From assembly GCA_963697705.1 (NCBI GenBank), contig CAVOPA010000011.1, positions 248,001-312,000 on the forward strand: a DNA stretch of 64,000 bases. The letters are read 5' to 3'. The position numbers were made by a program, and so were the translations under genes. Within the stretch, counting starts at the first letter, position 1; each line of letters starts with the position of its first letter. The stretch is from CAVUCH01 sp963697705. Its GTDB lineage: Bacteria; Acidobacteriota; Vicinamibacteria; Vicinamibacterales; JAENWD01. Positions 29,311 to 38,908 of this stretch are shown here, in pieces. Under the pieces are notes generated by a model. The model ran no database searches and was not told where the DNA came from. It was given only the letters and a program-made list of their open reading frames with translations.

Positions 29311-30137
29311 CGGTGACGATCGTGATCGTGGCGTTCAACGCGCGTGAGGACCTGGAGCGTTGCCTGGTCTCGCTCAGACAGGCCCCACCACGTTCGACGC
29401 ACGAAGTGATCGTCGTCGACAACGCGTCGACCGACGGCGCACCGGATCTGGTCCGACGGGCGTTTCCAGACGTGCGGCTTCTCGAGGCACCCGGGAACCT
29501 GGGCTTCAGCGCCGGCAACAACCTGGCGATCCGGGAAAGCCGCAGCGAGCTGCTGCTGCTGCTCAACCCGGACACCGTGGTGCCGCCCGGTGCCGTCGAT
29601 ACGCTGATCGCCGCGCTCAGGGCGCACCCGGAGGCAGCGGCGATCGGGCCGCGGCTAGCCGACGCCGAGGAGGGCGCCGAGCTGTCGTTCGGGCCAATGC
29701 CGAGCCCGTGGGGCGAGGCATGGCAGAGATTCCTTGGCGGGGCGCACCGGCGCCGAGTGTGGCCCATTCACGGGTGGGTGGAGTCGATGACGCGCCAGGA
29801 CCGCACGGTCGCGTGGGTCAGCGGGGCGTGCCTGCTCGTCCGTCGCGCGGATGCGCTCGCGGTCGGTCTGCTGGACGAGCGTTTCTTCCTCTACTGGGAG
29901 GATGTGGACTTCTGCGCCGCGCTGCGCGCGACCGGGCGGACGGTGCGGTTCACGGCGGCGGCCACCGTGACGCACCTGCGCGGCCGTTCGGCAGTGGGCC
30001 GCCGTCCGGCGGTGACGGCGGCCTACCGGCGCGGCCAACTCGCTTTTTATCGGAAATGGAAGCCGCGATGGGCGCGGCTCCTGGCGTCCTACCTGCGCTG
30101 GCGCGGCCAGGATCCCGAGAAAAGCCCACTAGAATAG
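29307..30137 (+). CDS. family 2 glycosyltransferase, rhamnosyltransferase-like
   Basis: About 276 residues from a GTG at 29307 (MTVTIVIVAFNAREDLERCL). GT-A motifs: VIVVDNASTDGAPDLV, LGFSAGNNLAIRESRSELLL, LNPDTVVPPGA and a late LLDERFFLYWEDVDFCAALR. That last motif is typical of the WcaA/rhamnosyltransferase group. A C-terminal amphipathic basic segment (YRKWKPRWARLL) may lie on the membrane. The reading frame extends upstream antiparallel to nothing useful; the GTGA overlap fixes the start. Confidence 0.88.
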   Translation: MTVTIVIVAFNAREDLERCLVSLRQAPPRSTHEVIVVDNASTDGAPDLVRRAFPDVRLLEAPGNLGFSAGNNLAIRESRSELLLLLNPDTVVPPGAVDTLIAALRAHPEAAAIGPRLADAEEGAELSFGPMPSPWGEAWQRFLGGAHRRRVWPIHGWVESMTRQDRTVAWVSGACLLVRRADALAVGLLDERFFLYWEDVDFCAALRATGRTVRFTAAATVTHLRGRSAVGRRPAVTAAYRRGQLAFYRKWKPRWARLLASYLRWRGQDPEKSPLE

Positions 30138-30201
30138 GGCTGTCGTGCCGGGCGGGACGTCGAGAGCCGGCCACCGGACGAGCGGCCGAAGGACCGCCTG
30201 C

Positions 30202-31317
30202 GTGCGCATAGCGATTGATACCCGAAAGCTCCACGACTTCGGCATAGGAACGTACATCCGGAACGTGGTGCGCGGCCTGGCGCGCATCGATCACGAGACG
30301 GAGTACGTGCTGCTCAGTCAGTCGCAGGACGTCGCCCTGGCGGAGTCGCTCGGCCCCAACTTCCGCGCCGTGGCCGACACGTCGCGGCCGTACTCGGTCC
30401 GGGAGCAGCTCTCGATTCCGTGGGCGCTCCGGCGCGAGCGCGTCGACCTGTTTCATGCGCCGCATTACGTGCTGCCGCCGCTCAGCCGCGGCAAGTCGGT
30501 CGTGACCATCCACGACTGCATCCACCTCATGTTTCCCGAGTATCTGCCCAACCGGTTCGCGCTCGGCTACGCGCGCGCGTCGCTCTGGGCGGCGGCTCGC
30601 GTCTCGAACCGCATCCTCACGGTGTCGGACGCGTCCAAGCGCGACATCCTGCGGTTCTTCGACGTCGCACCCGAGAAGATCAGCGTCATCTACAACGGCA
30701 TCGACGAACGGTTCCGCGTCGAACCGCCCGAAGAAGAAATGTCGCGGGTGACGCAGCGGTATCAACTGGCCGGTGACTTCGTGCTGTACGCAGGTAACGT
30801 GAAGCCGCACAAGAACCTCGAGCGCCTCATCGATGCGTTCCAACTGCTGCGGCAGGACGGGTTCGATGACCTGAAGCTGATCGTCATCGGCGACGAGATC
30901 TCCAAGTACGCCGAGCTGCGGCGCGCCGTCCACCGCTACAACCTGCACAAGTACGTCCGGTTCCTCGGATACATGCCCGACGCGACGCTGGCGGTCCTCT
31001 ATCGGCTCGCGGCCGTGTTCGTCTTCCCTTCCCTCTATGAGGGCTTCGGCCTGCCGCCGCTCGAAGCCATGGCGAGCGGCGCACCGGTCGTGACCTCGAA
31101 CGTGTCGTCGCTGCCGGAGGTCGCCGGCGACGCCGCGGTCCTGGTCGATCCCCGCGACCCGCGCGCGATCGCCGACGGCATCCGGCGGGTCTTGACCGAG
31201 CCCGGCTTGCGGGACACGTTGCGCGCCAGAGGCCTCGCACGGGCCGCCGAGTTTTCATGGGAGCGCTCGGTCGAACGGATCCGGCAGATCTATGCGGAAG
31301 TGGCTGCCGAGGCCTGA
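30202..31317 (+). CDS. family 4 glycosyltransferase (third of four)
   Basis: About 371 residues from a GTG at 30202 (VRIAIDTRKLHDFGIGTYI). The donor domain has YAGNVKPHKNLERLI, and the signature is FPSLYEGFGLPPLEAMASGAPVV followed by GDAAVLVDP. It resembles WbaZ/mannosyltransferase B-type enzymes. Its stop overlaps the next ATG by one base (TGATG). Confidence 0.9.
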   Translation: MRIAIDTRKLHDFGIGTYIRNVVRGLARIDHETEYVLLSQSQDVALAESLGPNFRAVADTSRPYSVREQLSIPWALRRERVDLFHAPHYVLPPLSRGKSVVTIHDCIHLMFPEYLPNRFALGYARASLWAAARVSNRILTVSDASKRDILRFFDVAPEKISVIYNGIDERFRVEPPEEEMSRVTQRYQLAGDFVLYAGNVKPHKNLERLIDAFQLLRQDGFDDLKLIVIGDEISKYAELRRAVHRYNLHKYVRFLGYMPDATLAVLYRLAAVFVFPSLYEGFGLPPLEAMASGAPVVTSNVSSLPEVAGDAAVLVDPRDPRAIADGIRRVLTEPGLRDTLRARGLARAAEFSWERSVERIRQIYAEVAAEA

Positions 31318-32426
31318 TGCGCGTCGCCCTGGTTCACGACTGGCTCACCGGAATGCGCGGCGGCGAGAAGGTACTCGAGTCGCTGGTCGAACAGTTTCCG
31401 TCGGCCGATCTCTTCACTCTGGTGCACGTGCCCGGCACGGTATCGCCCGGGATCGAACGGCTTCCGCGTCACACGTCGATGGTGCAGCGGTTCCCCCAGG
31501 TTCGGCGGTGGTACCGGCACTACCTCCCGGTGTTCCCATTGGCGGTCGAGCTCTTCGACTTCGATCGGTTCGATCTAATCGTCAGCAGCAGCCACTGCGC
31601 GGCCAAGTCGGTCGTGGCGCCGGGGCGGGCGCGGCACATCTGCTACTGCCACACGCCGATGCGGTACGCCTGGGACCAGTTTCCCAGCTACTTCGGCCCC
31701 GAGCGGTTGGGCCGGGGGGGCAGCCGCATGGCGGCGGCGGTTCTGCGGCGCCTGGCCCGCTGGGACGCCGCAACCGCCGGGCGCGTGGACCGCTACGTCG
31801 CGAATTCCCGGTACGTCGCGGCGCGAATCCGACGGTATTATGGTCGGAATGCATCAGTGGTGTATCCTCCCGTAGACACGGCGTTCTACAGTCCAGACGG
31901 CCGGGCACCGGAGCCATACTTCTTGATTGTGTCCGCGCTGGTCCCCTACAAACGCATCGACGTCGCCATCGAGGCCGCGCGGCTCGCGGACATCCCGCTG
32001 CGCATCGTGGGCGACGGGCCTGACCGCGCCCGGCTCTCGGCCGCCGCACCGCACAGCGTCGAGTTTCTTGGCACGCGCAGCGATGCCGAGATACGCGAGC
32101 TGTACCGGAGCGCCACTGCCGTGATCATGCCGGGCGAGGAGGACTTCGGGATTGTGTCCGTCGAGGCGCAGGCCTGCGGGCGGCCCGTGGTGTCGCGCGC
32201 CGAGGGCGGCGCGCTCGAAAACGTCGTTCACGGCGAGACCGGCGTGCTGGTGACCGGCGCTGGCGCACAGGCGCTGGCCGCCGGTCTGCGCGAGGCAGCC
32301 GCGCACCGCTTCGACGCCCGAGCGATCCGCCGCCACGCCGAGCGATTCAGCCGTGATCGCTTTGCCGCCGAGATGGTGGCGACCGTGGAGCAGACGCTGA
32401 GCGCCGGTCAGGGGCACCGGTGGTAA
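31317..32426 (+). CDS. family 4 glycosyltransferase (fourth of four)
   Basis: 369 residues. The N-terminus is MRVALVHDWLTGMRGGEKVL, followed by SSSHCAAKSVVAPGRARHIC and YCHTPMRYAWDQF, typical of the WbaZ-like mannosyl/glycosyltransferases. The C-terminal domain has SALVPYKRIDVAIEAA and PGEEDFGIVSVEAQACGRPVV. It overlaps the initiating transferase by 7 nt, so the two are likely translated together. Confidence 0.92.
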   Translation: MRVALVHDWLTGMRGGEKVLESLVEQFPSADLFTLVHVPGTVSPGIERLPRHTSMVQRFPQVRRWYRHYLPVFPLAVELFDFDRFDLIVSSSHCAAKSVVAPGRARHICYCHTPMRYAWDQFPSYFGPERLGRGGSRMAAAVLRRLARWDAATAGRVDRYVANSRYVAARIRRYYGRNASVVYPPVDTAFYSPDGRAPEPYFLIVSALVPYKRIDVAIEAARLADIPLRIVGDGPDRARLSAAAPHSVEFLGTRSDAEIRELYRSATAVIMPGEEDFGIVSVEAQACGRPVVSRAEGGALENVVHGETGVLVTGAGAQALAAGLREAAAHRFDARAIRRHAERFSRDRFAAEMVATVEQTLSAGQGHRW

Positions 32427-33859
32427 AGCGACACAACCGCCTGCTCGTCGCCTGCTATGTGCTGTCGGACGCCGTCATCGGCCTCGCCGCGTTTCTGCTG
32501 GCATACCTGATCCGCTTCGAGACGCCTCTCTTCCCCGTCACCAAGGGCTACCCGCCCATCGAGCAGTACATCAACGTGCTGCCGTTCATCGGCGTGCTCG
32601 TCCCGTTCGCCTTTCACGTGCAGGGGCTCTACCGGCTGCGTCGCGGGCGCTCGCGCGTCGACGACTTCTTCGCCGTTCTCGTCGGCAGCATCCTCGCGGT
32701 GGTCTTCGGGGTCGTCGCGACGCTGTACTTCCAGGCGTACTACGTGCCCGACGAGATGAAGGACCGCGGCGCGTACGAGGTCTCGCAGCTCGTGTGGGCG
32801 TTGTTCCTCGTCCTCAACGTAATCCTCACGTTCACCTCGCGCGAGGTCGTGCGCGAGCTGCTGGAGCGTCGATGGCGCGCGGGTATCGGTCTCAAGCGAA
32901 TTCTCATCGCCGGCGCCGGTGAGCTCGGCCGGCTGGTCGCCGACAAGATTCTGGAGCACCGCGAGCTCGGGTACCACATTGTCGGGTTCGTCGACGACCG
33001 CGCCGGCGGTGACATGCTGGGCCATCGAGGGCTGCCACTGCTTGGCACCCTCGACGAGGCCGGCGAGATCGCGGCCCGCGAAGGCGTGGACCACCTGTAC
33101 GTGGCGCTCCAGGCCGACGAGTACCTGCGCATGCTGCAGCTGCTCGAGGCGATCGGCCAGGAGTGCATCGACGTCAAGGTGGTGCCCGATCTGCTGCAGG
33201 TCATCGCGCTCAAGGCGCGGCTCGAGGATCTCGACGGCATCCCGATCATCAACATCAACGACGTCCCGCTGCAGGGGTTCAACAGCGTCCTCAAGCGGTC
33301 GATCGACATTGGCTTGTCGGCGGTGGCGCTCGTTGCGCTGGCGATCCCGTTCGGCGTCATCGCCGCAATCATCCGCCTCACGTCGCGCGGGCCGGTGTTC
33401 TACCGGCAGGAGCGCATGGGCCTCGACGGCAAACCCTTCGTGATTTACAAGTTTCGTTCGATGTTCCAGGACGCCGAGCGGGAGACGGGGCCGGTATGGG
33501 CCAGCCAGGACGACCCCCGTTGCACGCCGGTCGGCCGGCTGCTGCGCCGCACCAACTTCGACGAACTGCCGCAGCTCTGGAACGTGCTCCGCGGCGACAT
33601 GTCGCTCGTGGGACCGCGGCCGGAGCGGCCGTTCTTCGTCGATCAGTTCAAGCAGCGGATCCCGCAGTACATGCTCCGCCACAAGGTCCGCGCCGGCCTG
33701 ACCGGGTGGGCACAGGTGAACGGGTGGCGAGGCAACACCTCGATCGAGAAACGCATCGAGTACGACCTGTACTACATCGAAAACTGGTCGGTTTCTCTCG
33801 ACGTGAAAATCATGTGGCTCACCGTGCTGAAGGGCTTCTTCCAGAAGCACGCCTACTAG
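32420..33859 (+). CDS. polyprenyl-phosphate sugar-1-phosphate transferase (WcaJ/WbaP type)
   Basis: 479 residues from a GTG at 32420. Four to five N-terminal membrane helices are followed by a nucleotide-binding-like domain (LIAGAGELGRLVADKIL), a further helix, and the catalytic C-terminal domain with FYRQERMGLDGKPFVIYKFR, DELPQLWNVLRGDMSLVGPR and ADVEKR-like YDLYYIENWS. It starts glycan synthesis by loading the first sugar phosphate, usually glucose or galactose, onto undecaprenyl phosphate. It closes the block of five glycosyltransferases. Confidence 0.94.
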   Translation: MVKRHNRLLVACYVLSDAVIGLAAFLLAYLIRFETPLFPVTKGYPPIEQYINVLPFIGVLVPFAFHVQGLYRLRRGRSRVDDFFAVLVGSILAVVFGVVATLYFQAYYVPDEMKDRGAYEVSQLVWALFLVLNVILTFTSREVVRELLERRWRAGIGLKRILIAGAGELGRLVADKILEHRELGYHIVGFVDDRAGGDMLGHRGLPLLGTLDEAGEIAAREGVDHLYVALQADEYLRMLQLLEAIGQECIDVKVVPDLLQVIALKARLEDLDGIPIININDVPLQGFNSVLKRSIDIGLSAVALVALAIPFGVIAAIIRLTSRGPVFYRQERMGLDGKPFVIYKFRSMFQDAERETGPVWASQDDPRCTPVGRLLRRTNFDELPQLWNVLRGDMSLVGPRPERPFFVDQFKQRIPQYMLRHKVRAGLTGWAQVNGWRGNTSIEKRIEYDLYYIENWSVSLDVKIMWLTVLKGFFQKHAY

Positions 33860-33934
33860 AACCGCCGGTCGGCCCGGGCTGCTGACAGCGTCAGCGGCAC
33901 ACCTCGCAGCGTCGGCCGCGAAGGACGCTTTATC

Positions 33935-34876
<942 letters not shown>

Positions 34877-34914
34877 CTCGCGCGTCCGCGGGTGCGACAC
34901 GGGCTCCGCCGCCC

Positions 34915-35484
34915 TCAGTCGGCCTGGTTGGCGATGTGCGCGGCGTGCGTGATGTAGTGCAGGCTCGAGGCGATGGTGATGGCCGCCGAAGCGTAGACGA
35001 AGACGTCGAGCAGCGGCGATGCTGTCTCGAGGTAATTGCAGATCATGAAGATCAGCGCCGTCGCGATGTAAAGCGCCGTGGCGGCCTTCCCGAGCAGCGA
35101 CGGCTTGAAGGTGCGGGGCCCGATCGCGAGGTTGACGATCGCGACCGTCAGCACGATCGCGATGTCGCGGCTCAGGATGATCACCGTGAGCCACAGCGGC
35201 ATGCGGTTGACGAGGGTCGTGCCGGGCACCGTGAGCACGATGAACGCGCTCGTCAGCAGCAGTTTGTCGGCCATCGGGTCGAGCCAGGCGCCAAGCGTCG
35301 TCTTCTGCCCCGTTCGCCGCGCGATCAAGCCATCGAGCGCGTCGGTGACTCCCGCCACGAACAGCACGGCCAGCGCCCATCCGAGGTGCCCGTAGATCAC
35401 GAGGAGCACGAACCCGGGGATCAGCAGCATCCGCAGCAGCGTCAGCTGGTTCGCGATCGTCAGATTCGTCATGCGCGTCGTCAC
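34915..35484 (-). CDS. pgsA: CDP-diacylglycerol-glycerol-3-phosphate 3-phosphatidyltransferase
   Basis: 189 residues, five to six membrane segments. The CDP-alcohol phosphotransferase motif is complete: DALDGLIARR...GAWLDPMADK. Family-typical N-terminus NLTIANQLTLLRMLLIPGFV. It makes phosphatidylglycerol phosphate. The ATG at 35484 overlaps the TPR/SLH stop by 4 nt; 35472 is an alternative start. It is the last gene of the hflX-TPR-pgsA run. Confidence 0.94.
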   Translation of the reverse strand: MTTRMTNLTIANQLTLLRMLLIPGFVLLVIYGHLGWALAVLFVAGVTDALDGLIARRTGQKTTLGAWLDPMADKLLLTSAFIVLTVPGTTLVNRMPLWLTVIILSRDIAIVLTVAIVNLAIGPRTFKPSLLGKAATALYIATALIFMICNYLETASPLLDVFVYASAAITIASSLHYITHAAHIANQAD

Positions 35485-36872
35485 CGCCGCCGCACGCCAG
35501 CGGCTGGACCGGCCGAGGCCAGCAGGGCGAGGCGGTCGGCCGCCCCGACGAGCTCCGCCCCTGACACGGGACGCGCGGGTTGAAACGCATCACCCGCGAG
35601 CGGCAGCACCCCTGCGGCCACGGCTTGCGAAGCCGCTGGGTATGTCGGGTGGCTCGGCGACAGGTCGGCCATCTTCACTCGCGCCGCCTGCCACTCGACC
35701 CCAGCTGCCGGCCGTCGCGCGGCGATGAGCGCCAGGACGCGGCCGACGATCTGCGCGAGATCGACGCGCCTCACCGGCTGCTGCGGCTGAAACGTGTGAT
35801 TGGGCAGCGGCTCCATCACACCAGCGCGGACGACCGCGATAATCCAGGTGGAGGCCCAGTGGGTGCGGACGTCGGTGACGAGCACGCCTGGCCTGTCTCC
35901 CGCGGGCGCCAGCAGGGAGGCCAGCGTGACACCGAGGACTGCCGCGACATCGCCGCGGGTCACCTCCGCCAGCCCCGGGATCGCATGGTACTCCGCAGGC
36001 AAACGGGCGACGGCTGCGCGGCGCCGCACGTCGTCGAGCTTGGCGGCCACCTCCGGGTTGGCGTCGATCGCCTGCGCGGCGGCGTAGGCAGCGGCGGCAT
36101 TCTGGTAATCGCCCTGCCCCGCCCGCAGATCTCCCAGCAGCACCTGGGCCTTGGCATCGGACGGATCGAGCGACAGGGCCCGCTGAACGTGCTCAATGGC
36201 CGGCGCGATCTGTCCGGCGCGCTGGTCCACCGCGGCCAGCTCGCGAAACAGGAACGCGCTCTCCGGCGACTGCGCGATCGCCTGGGCGTACGCGGCGCGC
36301 GCCTCGTCGAGATGCCCCTGCTCCGCCGCCCGGCGCGCGGCGGCGATCCTGTCCTCCGCACTCCTGAAGCGCAGGACCTCGATTCGCGGACCCAGGTCGA
36401 GTGAGGGATCCGCTGCCGCCGCGGCTTCGAGGTTCGCGAGGGCCTCGGCGTCGCGGCCGAGCGCCAGCAGGGCCTGGGCACGGCCGGCGAGCGCCGGAGC
36501 GTACGCGGGCGCGTGCTTCAGCGCGGAGTTGAAGCGGCCGAACGCGTCATCTGGCTGCCGACGCGCGAGCAGGACGTAGCCGAGCCCGCTCTCGGCCGGC
36601 GCGAACTGGGGCCGGCGCTTGAGGATGGCGTTGAACTCGCGTTCAGCCGTCCGCAGGTCTCCCGACTGCAGCCAGGCCCAGGCGGCGCGCTGCCGTCCGG
36701 CCGTCGCCGCGTCGAGGTCGGCGCCGGGAGCAGGAAACACGAAGTCCGGGAAGCTGGGTGCGCCGCCCACCGGCGGTGGCGGGGCCGTTCTGGCCGCACA
36801 CGCCGCGAACGTCCCCAGCCAGGCCACGAGAGCGAGGCGGCACATCATTCTGACCGGCGAGTACGTGGTCAT
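35481..36872 (-). CDS. TPR protein with C-terminal SLH-like domain, probable lipoprotein
   Basis: 463 residues. The N-terminus is a signal peptide ending at a Cys (WLGTFAACA), suggesting lipidation. About residues 60-270 are tetratricopeptide repeats (AWLQSGDLRTAEREFNAIL, GYVLLARRQPDDAFGRFNSA, LLGDLRAGQGDYQNAAAAY). The C-terminal 150 residues look like paired SLH or SLH-like modules (VTDVRTHWASTWIIAVVRAG, ADLSPSHPTYPAASQAVAAG), which bind peptidoglycan-linked polymer. It probably has an envelope scaffold role; the exact function is unknown. It overlaps hflX and pgsA by 4 nt each. Confidence 0.85.
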   Translation of the reverse strand: MTTYSPVRMMCRLALVAWLGTFAACAARTAPPPPVGGAPSFPDFVFPAPGADLDAATAGRQRAAWAWLQSGDLRTAEREFNAILKRRPQFAPAESGLGYVLLARRQPDDAFGRFNSALKHAPAYAPALAGRAQALLALGRDAEALANLEAAAAADPSLDLGPRIEVLRFRSAEDRIAAARRAAEQGHLDEARAAYAQAIAQSPESAFLFRELAAVDQRAGQIAPAIEHVQRALSLDPSDAKAQVLLGDLRAGQGDYQNAAAAYAAAQAIDANPEVAAKLDDVRRRAAVARLPAEYHAIPGLAEVTRGDVAAVLGVTLASLLAPAGDRPGVLVTDVRTHWASTWIIAVVRAGVMEPLPNHTFQPQQPVRRVDLAQIVGRVLALIAARRPAAGVEWQAARVKMADLSPSHPTYPAASQAVAAGVLPLAGDAFQPARPVSGAELVGAADRLALLASAGPAAGVRRR

Positions 36873-38146
36873 GAGGGCGGCGGCCCCTGCAGCCGTGGCA
36901 ACACCCGCCGGGGGACGTCGGCGTCAATCGACACGCGGCCGTCGAGCGTCACGTGCCGCAGGACGCGCGCGTGTCGATAGACGCGCGCGACCCGTTCCGG
37001 CGTGTCGGCGGCGTGCGCGTCGAACTCCAGCGTGACGCGCCGGACGTCGAGGGCGAGCCGCGAGGCCATGGTCTCGAGCAGCTCGCCACGCCCATCTCCG
37101 GTCTTCGCCGACACGTACAAGGCGGCCGGATCGGCCATGCGGAGGCGCTGCAGCTCGGGCGGGTCGAGCAGGTCGCACTTGTTGTACACGTCGAGACGCT
37201 CGACCTCGCTGGCGCCGATGTCATCGAGCACCGCCCGCACCGCGGCGAGGTGCCGCTCACGCTCGGGGCTCGCGGCGTCGATGACGTGCAGGACGAGATC
37301 GGCTTCGTTGACTTCCTCGAGCGTGGCGCGAAACGCAGCGACCAGGGTGTGCGGCAGGCGCTCGATGAAACCGACCGTGTCGGACACGAGCAGCTCGCGG
37401 CGGTCGGGGAGGCGCACGCGCCGCACGAGCGGATCCAGCGTGACGAAGAGGGCGTTGCTGGCTTCGGCGGTCTCGCGCGTCAGCAGGTTGAACAGCGTCG
37501 TCTTGCCCGCATTCGTGTACCCGACAAGCGACACCGTCGGAATCGACTGTTTCTGGCGCCGCTCACGGAGCTGTGCCCGCCGGCGCCGCACCTCGTCGAT
37601 CTCGCGCGAGATCTGCTGGATGCGCTGGCGGATCCGCCGTCGATCGGTTTCGAGCTTCGTTTCCCCTGGCCCGCGCGTCCCGATGCCCCCGCCGAGCCGC
37701 GACAACGCCGTGCCCGACCCCGCCAGGCGCGGCAGCAGGTACTCCAGCTGCGCGAGCTCGACCTGCCACTTGCCTTCCCGCGTGCGCGCACGGCGCGCGA
37801 AGATGTCGAGAATCAGCTGCGTGCGATCGAGCACCTTCCGCTGAACCCGCGCTTCGATCTCGCGCAGTTGGGCCGGCGTCAGCTCGTTGTCGAAGATGAC
37901 CACGGCTACATCGGCCTCCTCGCACGCCGCGGCCAGCGTCGCGACCTTGCCGCTGCCGAGGAACGTGGAGGGATCGGGCCTGGCCCGCTCCTGCGACATG
38001 CGCAGGACCACCGACGCCCCGGCGGCGTCGGCAAGGCCCGCGAGCTCGTCGAGCGAGCGCTCCGCCTGCAGCCGCCTGGAGCTGCCAGTGATCAGTCCGA
38101 CGATGGCGGCGCGTTCGGCAGCAGGGGCGTTGCGGGGTGGTGACAT
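36869..38146 (-). CDS. hflX: ribosome-associated GTPase HflX
   Basis: 425 residues. The N-terminal HflX domain (VLRMSQERARPDPSTFLGSG, FDNELTPAQLREIE, RTQLILDIFARRARTREGK) includes a Gly-rich segment (GGGIGTRGPGETKLETDRR). The GTPase domain has GYTNAGKTTLFN, DTVGFIERLPH and NKCD. HflX splits stalled ribosomes under stress. The first of three genes in the run. Confidence 0.96.
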   Translation of the reverse strand: MSPPRNAPAAERAAIVGLITGSSRRLQAERSLDELAGLADAAGASVVLRMSQERARPDPSTFLGSGKVATLAAACEEADVAVVIFDNELTPAQLREIEARVQRKVLDRTQLILDIFARRARTREGKWQVELAQLEYLLPRLAGSGTALSRLGGGIGTRGPGETKLETDRRRIRQRIQQISREIDEVRRRRAQLRERRQKQSIPTVSLVGYTNAGKTTLFNLLTRETAEASNALFVTLDPLVRRVRLPDRRELLVSDTVGFIERLPHTLVAAFRATLEEVNEADLVLHVIDAASPERERHLAAVRAVLDDIGASEVERLDVYNKCDLLDPPELQRLRMADPAALYVSAKTGDGRGELLETMASRLALDVRRVTLEFDAHAADTPERVARVYRHARVLRHVTLDGRVSIDADVPRRVLPRLQGPPPS

Positions 38147-38189
38147 CAGCCGGTGGTGAATGCGGGCTGAACGGGGAAAGGCCGAGGGT

Positions 38190-38828
38190 CTACTTGGTGT
38201 GCGTGTCGAGAAATTCTAGCACGCGCTCCCACGGCACCGCGCCTGGGCGGACGAGCAGCGGCGGCTCCGCGGTGACGTCCACGATGGTGGATGGCAACCC
38301 GCCCGGAGCCTGGCCGGCATCGAGCAGCAGGTCGAGGCCGCTGCCGGCGAGCATGTGCAGCTCGTTCGGATCGGCTGTCGGCGACGCCCCGGAGCGGTTC
38401 GCGCTCGTGGCGGTGATCAATCCGCCTGCAGCCAAGGCCAGGGCTCGTGCGACCGCCGAGTCGGGCACGCGCACCCCCACGAGCCGGATGTCACTCGGCA
38501 CGGCCGGCGCGAGCCGCGCATCGGCCGCGACCAGCAGCGTCAGCGGGCCAGGCCAGAAATGACGGGCGAGCAGTCGCGTGCGGGCGGTGAACCGCCCCGC
38601 GCCTTCGGCGGCAGGCTCGTCGCCAGCGATCAGCGGAATGGCGCGCTCGGCAGGCCGTTGCTTGACTGCAAACAGACGGGCCACCGCGCCGGGATCCCTT
38701 GGATCCGCCCCGAGTCCATACAGCGTGTCGGTGGGATACGCGACGATGCCGCCGCCGCGGATGACCGCGGCGGCCGCAGCGATAGGCGCGGGGTCGGGAC
38801 GGAGAGGATCGACGAGCAGCCGAATCAT
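38190..38828 (-). CDS. tsaC: L-threonylcarbamoyladenylate synthase (TsaC/Sua5 family)
   Basis: About 212 residues from the ATG at 38828. The YrdC/Sua5 fold is shown by GGIVAYPTDTLYGLGADP, FAVKQRPAERAIPLI, WPGPLTLLV, VGVRVPDS, TATSANRSGASP and the end motif PSTIVDVT. It makes the threonylcarbamoyl-AMP used for t6A modification of ANN-decoding tRNAs. The frame continues to 38915 but upstream residues are outside the fold. Divergent from the antiporter gene. Confidence 0.93.
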   Translation of the reverse strand: MIRLLVDPLRPDPAPIAAAAAVIRGGGIVAYPTDTLYGLGADPRDPGAVARLFAVKQRPAERAIPLIAGDEPAAEGAGRFTARTRLLARHFWPGPLTLLVAADARLAPAVPSDIRLVGVRVPDSAVARALALAAGGLITATSANRSGASPTADPNELHMLAGSGLDLLLDAGQAPGGLPSTIVDVTAEPPLLVRPGAVPWERVLEFLDTHTK

Positions 38829-38908
38829 GTGGACGACGCCCGCTTGGCGCACGGGACACGTGCGGTCAGAATACTGCGTCACGTCCGTTCCCGCACGGGC
38901 CGATCCCG

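Noticed and set aside
33880..33895. Hairpin GCTGACAGCGTCAGC as a terminator between the sugar transferase and the decarboxylase genes
   Set aside because: A 6-bp stem with a 3-nt loop and no following T-run is too weak to call.
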